From Ilyobacter_A sp963668015 (GTDB lineage Bacteria; Fusobacteriota; Fusobacteriia; Fusobacteriales; Fusobacteriaceae), in NCBI GenBank assembly GCA_963668015.2, contig CAXXCR010000035.1, positions 1-54,591 of the forward strand: a stretch of DNA of 54,591 nucleotides. The letters run 5' to 3'. The position numbers and the translations under genes were made by a program. A model generated the notes under the pieces. That model worked only from the letters and a program-made list of their open reading frames with translations, was not told the origin of the DNA and searched no databases. Below, in pieces: positions 9,416 through 19,132 of this stretch. Position 1 is the first letter of the stretch. Every line of letters starts with the position of its first letter.

Positions 9416-10882
9416 ATGAAAATATTTGCTAATCTTCAAAAAATAGGTAAAGCAATTATGACGCCAATTGCTCTGCTTCCTGCCGCAGGACTTTTTCTGG
9501 CATTTGGTAACAAGTTAGGAATCCCTTTAATGGAACAGGTTGGGGGAGTTATATTTGCTAATCTGCCTTTACTTTTCGCAGTTGGTACAGCAATAGGGCT
9601 TGCCAGTGGTGAAGGAGTTGCCGGACTTGCTGCAATAGTTGCACTGCTTGTAATGAACATCACTATGGGTAATATGACAAATGCCGCCGAGATGCTGGCT
9701 CAAGGGGATCGTGCATATGCAGAGGTTCTCGGCATACCTACTCTTCAGACAGGGGTGTTTGGAGGAATTATCGCAGGAGTAATCGGTGCTGTTCTTTACA
9801 ACAGATACCACAGTATAGAGCTGCCTCCATTCTTAGGTTTCTTCTCCGGTAAAAGGTTTGTACCTATTATAACTGCAGTTGTAGCTTTCGTTGTAGGTAT
9901 GGCTATGCCTATTGTTTGGAAACCTATACAAGCAGGACTTTACCAGCTGTCTTACCTGGCAAACGGAACCAACACAAATGTTTCGACGTTTATATTCGGC
10001 CTGGTTGAAAGAGCGCTTATACCATTCGGACTGCACCACATCTTCTACTCTCCATTCTGGTTTGAGTTTGGTGAGTACATCAACCAAGCCGGTGAAGTTG
10101 TAAGAGGGGACAACAGAATTTGGTTTGAAATGTTAAAAGATGGGGTTGCTGGATTTACAAGTGATTCGTATCAAGGTGCCGGTAAATTTATGACAGGTAA
10201 GTTCCCGTTTATGATGTTCGGACTTCCGGCTGCTGCACTTGCTATGTACCACGAAGCTAAACCAGGTAAGAGAAAAGTCGCTGGAGGTATACTTTTCTCG
10301 GCTGCACTTACATCTTTTTTAACAGGTATAACAGAACCTATTGAATTTGCATTCCTATTCGTTGCTCCAGTTCTATATGGTATTCACTGCTTGTTCGCAG
10401 CTACTTCGTTTATGCTTATGAATATGCTAAATGTTAGAATAGGTATGACATTCTCCGGCGGAATCATAGATTTCATTGTATTCGGTGTAATGCCAAATAG
10501 AACCCAGTGGTGGCTCGTTATAGCTGTTGGAGCTGTATTAGCTGTTATTTACTATTTTGGATTCAGGTTTGCAATTAGGAAATGGAATCTTAAAACACCT
10601 GGCAGGGAAGATGAACTTGAAGAGGAAGTCTCTACACACCTCGGCAATCATGAACTTGCAGTGCTTATCATGGATGCTCTGGGAGGAAAGGCAAACCTGG
10701 TTTCGGCTGATGCATGTATTACCAGGCTCAGAGTTGAAGTAAAAGATGTCAGCCTTGTTGATGATGGAGAACTCAAAAAATTAGGTGCAGCAGGGGTAGT
10801 GAAGGTGGCTAACGGAGTTCAAGCTATCTTTGGAGCCAAGGCACAGTTCATATCAAATGATATACAAAAATTGATGAAATAA
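9416..10882 (+). CDS. ptsG: PTS glucose-type permease, EIICB
   Basis: 488-residue inner-membrane PTS transporter that imports and phosphorylates a hexose, most likely glucose. Residues 1-390 form the EIIC membrane domain, with GKFPFMMFGLPAAALAMYH and the GITEPIEF motif that shapes the sugar site. Residues about 410-488 are the EIIB domain with the phospho-accepting Cys434 in DACITRLR. There is no EIIA domain; the separate EIIA gene at 11253 could supply it. ATG at 9416 has AGGAGGGG just upstream; the upstream ATG at 9380 lacks a ribosome site. It has its own terminator, so it is apart from the sucrose genes. N-acetylglucosamine specificity cannot be excluded. Confidence 0.88.
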   Translation: MKIFANLQKIGKAIMTPIALLPAAGLFLAFGNKLGIPLMEQVGGVIFANLPLLFAVGTAIGLASGEGVAGLAAIVALLVMNITMGNMTNAAEMLAQGDRAYAEVLGIPTLQTGVFGGIIAGVIGAVLYNRYHSIELPPFLGFFSGKRFVPIITAVVAFVVGMAMPIVWKPIQAGLYQLSYLANGTNTNVSTFIFGLVERALIPFGLHHIFYSPFWFEFGEYINQAGEVVRGDNRIWFEMLKDGVAGFTSDSYQGAGKFMTGKFPFMMFGLPAAALAMYHEAKPGKRKVAGGILFSAALTSFLTGITEPIEFAFLFVAPVLYGIHCLFAATSFMLMNMLNVRIGMTFSGGIIDFIVFGVMPNRTQWWLVIAVGAVLAVIYYFGFRFAIRKWNLKTPGREDELEEEVSTHLGNHELAVLIMDALGGKANLVSADACITRLRVEVKDVSLVDDGELKKLGAAGVVKVANGVQAIFGAKAQFISNDIQKLMK

Positions 10883-10916
10883 TAATGTCAGCTGAAATAT
10901 CTTTATGCTTTCTAAT

Positions 10917-10970
10917 CCTCTTTTAATTACTCGATACTGTTTCAGTATTTGGATAATTAAAAGAGGAATT
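10917..10970 (+). terminator. Terminator after ptsG
   Basis: CCTCTTTTAATTA pairs with TAATTAAAAGAGG, with a second inner stem ATACTG/CAGTAT; a short T-rich tail follows. Confidence 0.75.
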
Positions 10971-11109
10971 TCTTTATAATAGGATATAAAATAAGACATT
11001 AACTATGATATAGAATAAATCAATGTTTAAATATAGAGATTTTGATGTGTTTTAGATCATACCACGAGTTATTCTTTACCTAATTTTATGATATTAAGTA
11101 AAAAAAACA

Positions 11110-11164
11110 TTGACAAATTCCTCGTAAAAGTGTATAAAATATACACGAAGTGGTATCGTTACCA
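11110..11164 (+). promoter_or_regulatory. Sucrose operon promoter and LacI-type operator 1
   Basis: TTGACA (11110-11115), 17-base spacer, TATAAA (11133-11138), then the palindromic TGGTATCGTTACCA at 11151-11164 just past the expected start site. The same element with the following ATATAGT recurs at 15539 and 15613, pointing to repression by the ScrR-like protein encoded at 14395. Confidence 0.85.
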
Positions 11165-11252
11165 TATAGTTGCGGGAGTCATTTAATCAATTTTTTCAGC
11201 AAGTATGGGATCGTTTTCATTTATTTTAAATTATTTTATGAAAGGGGTAAAT

Positions 11253-11756
11253 ATGGGATTTTTTTCTAAATTTTTTAAAAACAATGATAAGGGCGGGAAA
11301 ACAATAGAAATATTTTCACCAATAGACGGAGAACTGATAGAGCTTGCAAAGGTACCTGACGAAGCATTTGCCTGTGGTGCATTAGGAGACGGAGTTGCAC
11401 TAATACCTTCAAATAGCGGTTCTAGTATTATTGCACCTTGTGATGCTGAGGATATAAGCATATTCACTACAAACCATGCAGTTTCTTTTGAGACTAAAGA
11501 TGAGCTTGAACTGATCGTTCACTTTGGTGTGGACACTGTAAAACTAGACGGAAACGGATTCAAAAGACTAGCTGAAGAGGGAACGGTAAACAAAGGTGAT
11601 AAACTTGTTGAGTATGACCTTGAATTCTTGCAAAAAAATGCAAAATCTACCATAACACCTGTAATTATATCTAATATGGAAATGGTAGATAGTATCGAAA
11701 AGAAATCTGGTATAGTCAAATCTGGAGATCTTATTATGAGAGTAAATTTAAAATAG
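11253..11756 (+). CDS. crr: PTS EIIA component, glucose family
   Basis: 167-residue cytoplasmic phosphocarrier of the EIIA-Glc family, passing phosphate from HPr to EIIB domains. It shows FSPIDGELIEL at the N-terminus, a conserved TNHAVSF His and the active-site His in LIVHFGVDTVKL. It is the first gene behind the sucrose promoter/operator and upstream of the GH32 gene, so it probably serves the ScrA EIIBC (15676), which lacks an EIIA domain, and perhaps PtsG. ATG at 11253 follows AAAGGGG; the longer upstream frame has no ribosome site. A paralogue sits in the mal cluster (28850-29368). Confidence 0.9.
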   Translation: MGFFSKFFKNNDKGGKTIEIFSPIDGELIELAKVPDEAFACGALGDGVALIPSNSGSSIIAPCDAEDISIFTTNHAVSFETKDELELIVHFGVDTVKLDGNGFKRLAEEGTVNKGDKLVEYDLEFLQKNAKSTITPVIISNMEMVDSIEKKSGIVKSGDLIMRVNLK

Positions 11757-11768
11757 CAAGATCGCTTT

Positions 11769-11795
11769 ACAGAAAAAATTATTTTCTGTGTTTAT
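11769..11795 (+). terminator. Weak hairpin between crr and scrB
   Basis: ACAGAAAA/TTTTCTGT stem followed by GTTTATT. It may be a partial terminator or mRNA-processing site that lowers downstream expression. Confidence 0.4.
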
Positions 11796-11846
11796 TAAAT
11801 ATTTAGAACTTATCGAGTTATTCTAAGTAAATTAGGGGGTATAAAT

Positions 11847-13281
11847 ATGCCTGACTTGATTCAAAAGGCAAAAAATGAGGTTATAAAAAATAAAGAAAAG
11901 GTCGATCAAGACTATCACAGGCTTAATTACCATATAATGCCACCGGTAGGGTTGATAAATGATCCAAATGGATTTACATATTTTAACGAGACTTATCACC
12001 TGTTTTGTCAATGGAATCCTTTTGGAACTGACCACAGTTATAAATTTTGGGGGCATTTTGCAAGTAAAGATTTAGTTAATTGGGAAGACCTTGGTCCTGC
12101 CTTAGCTCCAAGCGAGTGGTATGAGAAGAACGGATGCTATTCTGGCAGCGGTATAGAAAAGGACGGCGAACTGCTGCTTTTCTATACTGGAAATGTCAAG
12201 GATGAAGAAGGAAACCGTGAATCATATCAATGCGTGGCTGTATCAAAGGACGGGAAAACTTTTGATAAATTGGGGCCCGTGCTGGAAACTCAACCAGATG
12301 GGTATACCAAACATTTCAGGGACCCAAAAGTATGGAAAAAGGGAGATAAATATTACGCGGTAATAGGCGGGCAAAGAGAAAATTTAACAGGTGCTGTTAC
12401 CCTCTATAGTTCAGAAGACTTTAAAACTTGGGAATTCAACGGTGAATTGAAAACAAAATTTGAAGAATTCGGTTATATGTGGGAGTGTCCAGACCTGTTT
12501 GAACTTGAGAATAAGAATGTATTTGTTTTTTCTCCGCAAGGTATTCAAGCTCAGGGGGATAAATATGAAAATATTTATCAATCGGGATATATCGTTGGGG
12601 AACTGAATTTAGACACACTGGAATTTGACCACGGAGAGTTTGATGAACTCGACAGAGGTTTCGATTTTTATGCACCACAAAGTATGCTAGACGGACAGGG
12701 AAGAAGGATAATGGTAGCTTGGGTAGGATTGCCTGATGTAGACTATCCCACTGCCGACAGGGGCTGGCTGCACTGCTTAAGTCTTCCAAGAGAACTTAAA
12801 TTAAGAAACGGAAAACTTATACAAAAACCTGTTGATGAACTCAAGAAATTGAGGAAAAACTCTATGCAGGTAAAAGATACTCTGAATGGAAAGAAAACAT
12901 ACCAACAGGTAGAGGGTGACAGCTTTGAAATGATCTGCCAATTTAACAACCAAAGCGCGAAAGAATTTGGAATTAATTTGAGAGTTGGTGAAGATGAAAA
13001 AAACCGTTTTAAAGTACGATGTAGTGGAAAAAAAGGTTATTCTGGATAGAAGTAAATCTGGAGAGGTTTATGACCTTGAGCATGGAACTGTTAGAAAGTG
13101 CAGCTTAGATTCACAAGAGATAAAGTTTCATATTTTTATGGACAAGTCTGTGTTGGAAATATTTGTAAATGACGGCGAAGAGGTTTTTACATCGAGAATA
13201 TTTCCTGATGAAAACAGCAAAGGAATTGAGTTTTTCTCTGACGGAGATGTGGAAATGAGTGTAGAAAAATGGAATATTTAG
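11847..13281 (+). pseudogene. scrB: Sucrose-6-phosphate hydrolase (GH32), one frameshift
   Basis: Cytoplasmic GH32 enzyme that splits sucrose-6-phosphate, delivered by the PTS, into glucose-6-phosphate and fructose. All three acidic catalytic motifs are present: NDPNG (nucleophile Asp39), FRDP (Asp159) and ECPD (acid/base Glu213). The C-terminal beta-sandwich is shifted by one base near 13010-13020; reading through gives about 478 residues, a normal length. ATG at 11847 follows TTAGGGGG. The gene lies between crr and fructokinase in the same operon. The shift touches only the distal accessory domain, and no clear homopolymer explains it. Confidence 0.88.
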
Positions 13282-13295
13282 ATTTGGGGGTAAGT

Positions 13296-14252
13296 ATGAA
13301 ACCTAAAATAGTTTGTATCGGGGAGCTTTTAATTGACTTTATATGCAAGGATATAGGCAGTGATATCATCGAGGGAGAGATATTTGAGAAAAAAGCCGGT
13401 GGAGCACCTGCCAACGTATGTGCTGCAGCTTCCAAGCTCGGGCAAGATGTTGCATTTGTCGGTAAAGTCGGTAATGATTCATTCGGTAAGTTTCTGGAAA
13501 AAACCTTAATAGATAGTGGTGTGAACACCAAAATGCTTTATTTTGATAAAGACCTACCGACTACCCTGGCATTTGTATCATTAAAAAGTGACGGGGAAAG
13601 GGACTTTATCTTTAATAGAGGGGCGGACCAAAATTTATCTTTCTTGGAAATAGATTTAAAAGAGCTTGAAGAGACTAAAATATTCCATTTTGGATCTGCA
13701 ACTGCTCTTTTAGGCGGTAAATTAAAAGAAACATACTATACTCTTATGGATTATGCAAAATCTAGGGGAGCCTTTATCTCCTTTGATCCAAACTGGAGAG
13801 TAAATCTATTCGGAGACAAAAAAGAAGACTTTGTAGCCGAAAGCAGAAAGTGTCTTGCCATAGCAGATTTTGCAAAGTTAAGCGATGAAGAACTTAGAAT
13901 TATAAGCGGTAAAGAGGACTTGCAGGAAGGTCTTGAAGAACTGCATAAAATCGGCATAAACACAATTGCCGTTACTCTCGGAAAAGATGGAACCCTTTTG
14001 AGTGTTCCTGGAGAATCTCTTATTGTAGATAGCACAAAAATAAAATCAATAGACTCAACAGGTGCAGGAGATGCATTTGTAGGAGCACTTTTATATCAAC
14101 TTTCTCAGTCTGAAAACCCAAAAGAACTGATGAAGGATCTAAAAAAAGCTTCTGAAATTGTGAGTTTTGCCAACAAAGTGGGGGCAATAACTTGCACTAA
14201 ATACGGAGCTATCAGTGCACTTCCAACATTAGAAGAGGTTGAAGCAATTTAA
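13296..14252 (+). CDS. scrK: Fructokinase, PfkB family
   Basis: 318-residue sugar kinase that phosphorylates the fructose released by ScrB, feeding it to glycolysis. It has the PfkB signature GGAPANVCAA near the N-terminus and the catalytic DSTGAGDAFVGALLY (anion hole and Asp base). ATG at 13296, 14 bases after the scrB stop and behind GGGGG, is preferred over the upstream in-frame ATG that would overlap scrB. A related, heavily damaged fructokinase lies at 25478-26445. Confidence 0.92.
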   Translation: MKPKIVCIGELLIDFICKDIGSDIIEGEIFEKKAGGAPANVCAAASKLGQDVAFVGKVGNDSFGKFLEKTLIDSGVNTKMLYFDKDLPTTLAFVSLKSDGERDFIFNRGADQNLSFLEIDLKELEETKIFHFGSATALLGGKLKETYYTLMDYAKSRGAFISFDPNWRVNLFGDKKEDFVAESRKCLAIADFAKLSDEELRIISGKEDLQEGLEELHKIGINTIAVTLGKDGTLLSVPGESLIVDSTKIKSIDSTGAGDAFVGALLYQLSQSENPKELMKDLKKASEIVSFANKVGAITCTKYGAISALPTLEEVEAI

Positions 14253-14266
14253 AAGAATAAAAAATT

Positions 14267-14293
14267 GGCGGCTTGAAATATAGCCGCCTTTAT
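14267..14293 (+). terminator. Terminator of crr-scrB-scrK
   Basis: GGCGGCT/AGCCGCC stem followed by TTTATTT. Confidence 0.85.
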
Positions 14294-14334
14294 TTATAAA
14301 GTAACATTTTTCTGTAACTAAAATCTTTATTCCG

Positions 14335-14380
14335 TTGACAAGGTATTTAAAGATGGGATATAATTGTGGCAACGATCACA
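14335..14380 (+). promoter_or_regulatory. scrR promoter with imperfect operator
   Basis: TTGACA (14335-14340), 18-base spacer, TATAAT (14359-14364), then TGGCAACGATCACA at 14367-14380, which matches the sucrose operator TGGTAACGATGCCA at 11 of 14 positions. This suggests weak autoregulation. Confidence 0.65.
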
Positions 14381-14394
14381 TACGAGGTGAAGAA

Positions 14395-15382
14395 ATGACA
14401 ATAAAAGGGATTGCCAAATTGGCAGGAGTTTCAACTTCCACAGTATCAAGGGTCTTGAACAACTCTGGGTACGTCAAACAGGAAGTAAGAGAAAGAATAG
14501 AGCACATAATCGAAGAAACCGGCTATATGCCCAGTGCTGTTGCAAAAGGTCTGAAAGATAAAAAAACCAATCTAATAGGAGTTATTATACCCAGGCTAAA
14601 CTCTATTACAGCAAGTCTTGTTGTGGAGGGCATTACCAGAGTTTTGGATAAAAAAGGCTATACTACAATCCTTGCAAACACAAGATTCAGTTTTGAAAAA
14701 GAGCTGGAATTCATAAAGTTGTTTAAACAAAAGAGGGTTAACGGTATACTTTTTGTTGCCACGAGGGTAACTAAAGAACATGCACAGCTTTTGAAGAAAA
14801 TAGATCTGCCCACTGTTTTTATAGGTCAGGATGCCAGTTCGTATGAGTTCCCGTCGGTGATGTACAATGACTATGAGGCTGCTAAAGAGATGACCGAATT
14901 CCTCATTAAAAAGGGGCACAAGAAGATAGGATTTATCGGTGTAGAAGAGACGGACATCGCTGTAGGTTATGAAAGAAAGAGGGGGTATTTTGACGCCCAC
15001 AATGAAAATAATATTGAAATAGACGAAAAACTTATAGCCACAGGAAACTTCGAGGTATCTTCAGTGGAAAAATCTATGGAAAAGATAATGGATAAAAATC
15101 CAAGTGTGATATTTGCCGTAACTGACACTCTAGCAGTTGGAGTTATAAATTACCTTGTAAAAAAAGGATACCGTATACCTGAAGATGTATCAGTTGTGGG
15201 AATGGGAGATGCCGGAATAGCCGAAATATATAATCCCTAGTCTGACAACAATAAAATATGAATACTTAGAGTCAGGAGAGGAAGCTGCCAAACTTCTTAT
15301 TGATAGCTTTGAAAAAAATATAAGCTTGAAAAAAGTGATGGGATATAAGTTGATTGAAAGAAGCAGCACAAGGAGCATATAG
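14395..15382 (+). pseudogene. scrR: LacI-family sucrose repressor, one frameshift
   Basis: LacI/GalR regulator of about 328 residues if repaired. The N-terminal helix-turn-helix and hinge are textbook: TIKGIAKLAGVSTSTVSRVL followed by a hinge helix and a periplasmic-binding-protein-like sugar domain (GVIIPRLNS to SVVGMGDAG). A one-base insertion in CCCTAGTCTG near 15237 creates an early stop; the shifted frame continues with the expected SLTTIKYEYLE and ends at 15382. ATG at 14395 follows GAGGTG. Its position between scrK and scrA, with matching palindromes in front of both transcription units, supports the role. The inducer is probably a sucrose-derived sugar phosphate or fructose. Confidence 0.85.
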
Positions 15383-15496
15383 ACTGTTCCTTTTTTATAT
15401 GCCTAATTATGATAGAGTTGTCCCTAGACTTAACACACATTCTCTTAAATTGATTAAAAAAAACTTTAAAACGGTGAAAAAATAATCAAAAAGCAA

Positions 15497-15552
15497 TTGA
15501 CAAGACAGTAAATAAATGGTATAAATATATCAAAGATGTGGTAACGATGCCA
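15497..15552 (+). promoter_or_regulatory. scrA promoter and LacI-type operator 2
   Basis: TTGACA (15497-15502), 17-base spacer, TATAAA (15520-15525), and operator TGGTAACGATGCCA at 15539-15552. Confidence 0.85.
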
Positions 15553-15612
15553 TATAGTTGAATACTTGTTTTTCAAATAACAGTTTTTTCTGTTTATTAT
15601 TTTAACAAAGTG

Positions 15613-15626
15613 TGGTAACGATGCCA
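15613..15626 (+). promoter_or_regulatory. LacI-type operator 3
   Basis: A second exact TGGTAACGATGCCA, 74 bases after the first and with the same ATATAGT extension; about seven helical turns apart, it could support looping by a tetrameric repressor. Confidence 0.8.
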
Positions 15627-15675
15627 TATAGTGGTCTTTATTTTTAGATATGAATATATATATAGGAGGGGTTTT

Positions 15676-17039
15676 ATGAATTACAAAAGTATTGCGGAAA
15701 AAATACTTAACGGTATCGGTGGAGCGGAAAATATCTCATCTGCTGCTCATTGTGCGACTAGACTTAGGCTTGTTCTAAATGATGAGGCTAAAGTAAGTAA
15801 AAACGGATATCGAGGGGATCGATGCTGTAAAGGGTGCTTTTTCATCATCAGGGCAGTATCAAATAATTCTTGGACAAGGGGTTGTAAATAAAGTTTATGC
15901 AGAGATGACTGGAGCTGGAGAGATAAAAACAAGTTCTACAAGTGAAGCTAAGAAAGAGGCTATGAAAAACTTGAATCCTGTGCAAAAATTAGCCAGAACA
16001 CTTTCTAATATCTTCGTGCCGGTTATACCTGCGATAGTTGCTTCTGGTCTTTTAATGGGGCTTTTGGGAATGGGAGCTAGATTTGGTTGGTTCGATGCTA
16101 GTAGTGATATCTTTGCTCTTTTAGATATGTTTTCTAATGCAGCTTTTGTTTTCCTACCAATTATTATAGCATTCTCTGCTGCCAGAGAATTTGGTTGTAA
16201 TGCTTATTTAGCTGCGGCACTTGGTGGGATACTTATACATCCTGCACTGCAAAATGCTTGGACAGTTGGTGGAGGTATATCAGGATTCTTCAATATAGGT
16301 GGATTTCAAGTAGCTAAAGTAGGGTATCAAGGAACAGTTCTTCCTATACTTATCGCAGTTTGGGTGATGTCTCACATTGAAAAAAACATAAGAAAAATAG
16401 TTCCAAATGCATTAGATATTATTGTTACGCCGTTTTTAACTATACTTATCACAGGTTTTGTATCTCTATTCCTAATAGGTCCTGCAGGTAGGATTCTTGG
16501 AAATAGTATATCATCTGGACTTGGAGCTGTTTTAAGTGGAGCTGGAGCTATAGCTGGATTGTTGTTTGGTGGTCTTTACTCATCTATCGTAATCACGGGT
16601 GTACACCATTCATTCCCATGCTTTTGAAGCTGAAATGATAAAAAATATAGGTGGAAACTACTTGCTGCCAATCTGGTCAATGGCCAATGTAGCTCAAGGT
16701 GGTGCAGCATTTGCAGTATTCTTCAAAACAAGTGACAAAAAGTTAAAATCAATCGCTATACCTTCAGGTATATCTTGTTTTCTTGGAATAACTGAAGCCG
16801 CAATATTTGGTGTAAACCTAAAATTAGTAAAACCTTTTATAGCTGCAGCAATTGGTGGAGCAATCGGAGGAGCTTATGTTGTTATGACAAAAGTATTTAT
16901 GACAGGAGTTGGAGTAACAGGTATACCTGGAACAGCAATTGTAGCTACAGGATCAATGTTTAACTACTTATTAGGTCTTGTGTTATCAGTTGGTAGTGCA
17001 TTTGTACTTACTTGGGTTTTGTTTAGAGAAGAAAAATAA
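15676..17039 (+). pseudogene. scrA: Sucrose-type PTS permease EIIBC, two frameshifts
   Basis: Imports and phosphorylates sucrose. An N-terminal EIIB domain (phospho-Cys in AAHCATRLRLVL) is followed by a membrane EIIC domain with VHHSFHAFEAEMI and FLGITEAAIFGVNLK, typical of sucrose/trehalose-type permeases. Two single-base insertions at short runs (AAAAAC near 15803, TTCCCA near 16618) split it into three frames; repaired, it is about 454 residues, normal for a protein without EIIA. ATG at 15676 follows AGGAGGGG. It depends on a separate EIIA, presumably crr at 11253. Two operators precede it. Trehalose specificity is possible by sequence, but the neighbouring GH32 and fructokinase favour sucrose. 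Confidence 0.87.
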
Positions 17040-17043
17040 TCAT

Positions 17044-17070
17044 TTGGGGAGGATTCCTCCCCATTTATTT
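17044..17070 (+). terminator. Terminator after scrA
   Basis: GGGGAGG/CCTCCCC stem with a tiny loop, followed by ATTTATTTAT. Confidence 0.8.
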
Positions 17071-17117
17071 ATATAATATTATCAGCTGGGTTTTTCTAAA
17101 AAATTAGGAGGGATCAT

Positions 17118-17447
17118 ATGATAAAGATAGAAAAAGCTTTAAAAACTGCCGATTCATTGAGAGGGGTAATATACATTAAAAATGAATCAACTGGAAATTA
17201 TGAATCAGAAATAGGGGAAGTCGATATTTTTAATGTCCATGGAACAAATTACGATTTATATGTTTATCTAGAATATCAATATAAGGACCTCATAAAAATT
17301 GATAAATCAATTGTATCAGATAAATTGAACTTAGATAAAAAAATAAAACAGTTTATCTGGGATAATTATTATGAACCAGCTGAAATAAACCTCAATATTA
17401 CCATAAGTTTTTTGAGTGAGCTGCCAGTTATAAGCTACGAAGCTTAA
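17118..17447 (+). CDS. Hypothetical protein, 109 residues
   Basis: Well-formed gene: ATG behind TTAGGAGGG and normal codon use. The protein is soluble, acidic and rich in Tyr, Ile and Asp, with no signal peptide or membrane segment. I do not recognise a family. It sits after the scrA terminator and before a strong terminator at 17537, so it is probably transcribed alone or by read-through from scrA. Confidence 0.65.
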   Translation: MIKIEKALKTADSLRGVIYIKNESTGNYESEIGEVDIFNVHGTNYDLYVYLEYQYKDLIKIDKSIVSDKLNLDKKIKQFIWDNYYEPAEINLNITISFLSELPVISYEA

Positions 17448-17536
17448 TATCGTTTACATATAATCTATATTGTTAATCTTTAGTTTTAAAATAAATTTTA
17501 AGTTTTATTAAATAATATCCTATTTTTAATCTTGTT

Positions 17537-17572
17537 AAAGCTTTGTAAAAAAAATTTACAAAGCTTTATTTA
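17537..17572. terminator. Bidirectional-looking terminator before arsR
   Basis: AAAGCTTTGTAAA and TTTACAAAGCTTT form a perfect 13-bp stem with an A-rich loop, followed by ATTTATAT. Confidence 0.8.
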
Positions 17573-17581
17573 TATGATAGT

Positions 17582-17603
17582 ATATGCGCATATGATCATA
17601 TGC
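17582..17603. promoter_or_regulatory. Nested palindromes, probable ArsR operator
   Basis: Two overlapping perfect palindromes, ATATGCGCATAT (17582-17593) and GCATATGATCATATGC (17588-17603), end 17 bases before the arsR start codon, where an autorepressing ArsR protein is expected to bind. Confidence 0.65.
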
Positions 17604-17619
17604 TCTCAAGGAGGTAATC

Positions 17620-17952
17620 TTGGCAATTATAGAAATTTTAAAAGCACTTGCAGATGAAAACAGGCTTCGTATACTTAATTTATTATATGTAAAGGGGAAA
17701 CTGTGTGTTTGTGATATAGAAGAGACTCTCGGCCTCACTCAATCAAATGTATCCAGACATGCTCGCAGACTTAGAAAAGAAAAAATTATAGTCGGTGAAA
17801 AGCGGGCTCAGTGGGTTGACTACTATATCAACACTGAGTTTTTAGAGAGATATCCTTTTATAAAGCAAATTTTAGAAAATGAGTTAAAAGAGTCAATATT
17901 TCTTAAAGACTTGGAAAACTTTAATAATAGTACAACTTGTAAACAAGATTAA
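17620..17952 (+). CDS. arsR: ArsR-family metalloid-sensing repressor
   Basis: 110-residue winged-helix repressor. It carries the metalloid-binding motif LCVCDIEETL in the recognition helix region, followed by LTQSNVSRHARRLRKEKI, which is the classical As(III)-responsive ArsR layout. The start is TTG at 17620 behind CAAGGAGGT; no ATG fits as well. It is directly upstream of an Acr3 arsenite exporter with a 25-base gap, so release from the palindromic operator by arsenite or antimonite would induce the exporter. Confidence 0.9.
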   Translation: MAIIEILKALADENRLRILNLLYVKGKLCVCDIEETLGLTQSNVSRHARRLRKEKIIVGEKRAQWVDYYINTEFLERYPFIKQILENELKESIFLKDLENFNNSTTCKQD

Positions 17953-17977
17953 TTTTTAATAACAGGAGGGGTTTTAA

Positions 17978-19048
17978 GTGAGTAAGCAGACAGGAATTAG
18001 TTTTTTTGAAAGATATCTAACAGTATGGGTGGTATTGTGCATAGTAACTGGTGTTGCTATTGGTCAATTTCTACCTTCGGTTCCAAATTTTTTAAGTAAA
18101 TTCGAATATGCAAACGTATCATTACCTATAGCAGTATTAATATGGATGATGATATTCCCAATGATGCTGAAAATTGATTTTTCAAGCATAATGCACAGCG
18201 CAAAATAGCCAAAAGGACTGACTATAACCGTTGTTACTAATTGGTTGATAAAACCTTTCAGTATGTATTTTATAGCTTATCTATTTTTTAAGATAATATT
18301 TAAAAGTTTCATATCTTCTGATTTATCAACAGAATATCTAGCAGGAGCAGTTCTTCTAGGTGCGGCACCTTGTACAGCCATGGTCTTTGTTTGGAGTTAC
18401 CTTACAAAGGGAAATGCAGCTTATACCTTAGTCCAAGTAGCAGTCAACGATATAATTATTCTTTTTGCATTTACACCTATAGTAGCTGTATTGCTTGGAA
18501 TGAGCAATATTGCAGTTCCTTATGATACATTGTTTTTATCCGTATTCTTATTTGTTGTAATTCCATTTACTGCTGGATTCACAGTACGTAAATCAGTTAT
18601 AAAAAATAAAGGAATGGAGTATTTTGAAAACAAGTTTCTACCGAAATTTAATAATATAACAATATCGGGACTTCTTTTGACTTTAGTTATAATCTTCTCA
18701 TTCCAAGGAGAGATAATTTTAAAAAATCCACTTCATATAGTGATAATAGCAATACCCCTTATTATACAGACATTTATTATATTCTTCTTTGCATACTTTT
18801 GGGCAAAGAAATGGGATACCACTCATGATATCGCTGCACCGGCTGGTATGATTGGTGCGAGTAACTTTTTTGAACTGGCAGTGGCAGTTGCCATATCAAT
18901 TTTCGGACTTAATTCCGGTGCTACACTAGCAACAGTTGTTGGAGTTTTGGTTGAAGTTCCTGTAATGTTGACTTTGGTAAAAATTGCGAATAATACAAAA
19001 GGATGGTTTAATAAAGAGGTTCTAGAAGAATACGGTATAGACAGCTAA
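17978..19048 (+). pseudogene. acr3: Acr3-type arsenite exporter with an in-frame stop
   Basis: Ten-helix arsenite efflux permease of the bile/arsenite/riboflavin superfamily. GTG at 17978 follows ACAGGAGGGG. Conserved family elements are seen: NWLIKPFSM, the essential Cys in GAAPCTAMVFVWSYL, and VAVNDIIIL. An amber TAG (18206-18208) after residue 76 interrupts the frame where relatives have a basic residue (K-[KN]-P-K); the same frame then continues to 19048 and gives about 356 residues in total. A single A-to-T change from AAG would explain it. If real, this strain lacks this exporter; if an error, the ars operon is intact. Confidence 0.85.
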
Positions 19049-19132
19049 AAAGTAAAGCCTCTTTTTAGAGAGACAGTGTATACAAGTGAATTTATTAAAA
19101 AATTTAAAAATCTATGATAATGGGGTGAGATA

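Noticed and set aside
9569..10103. Open frames on the minus strand within ptsG
   Set aside because: They lack ribosome sites and family features and mirror the coding strand of a clear PTS gene.
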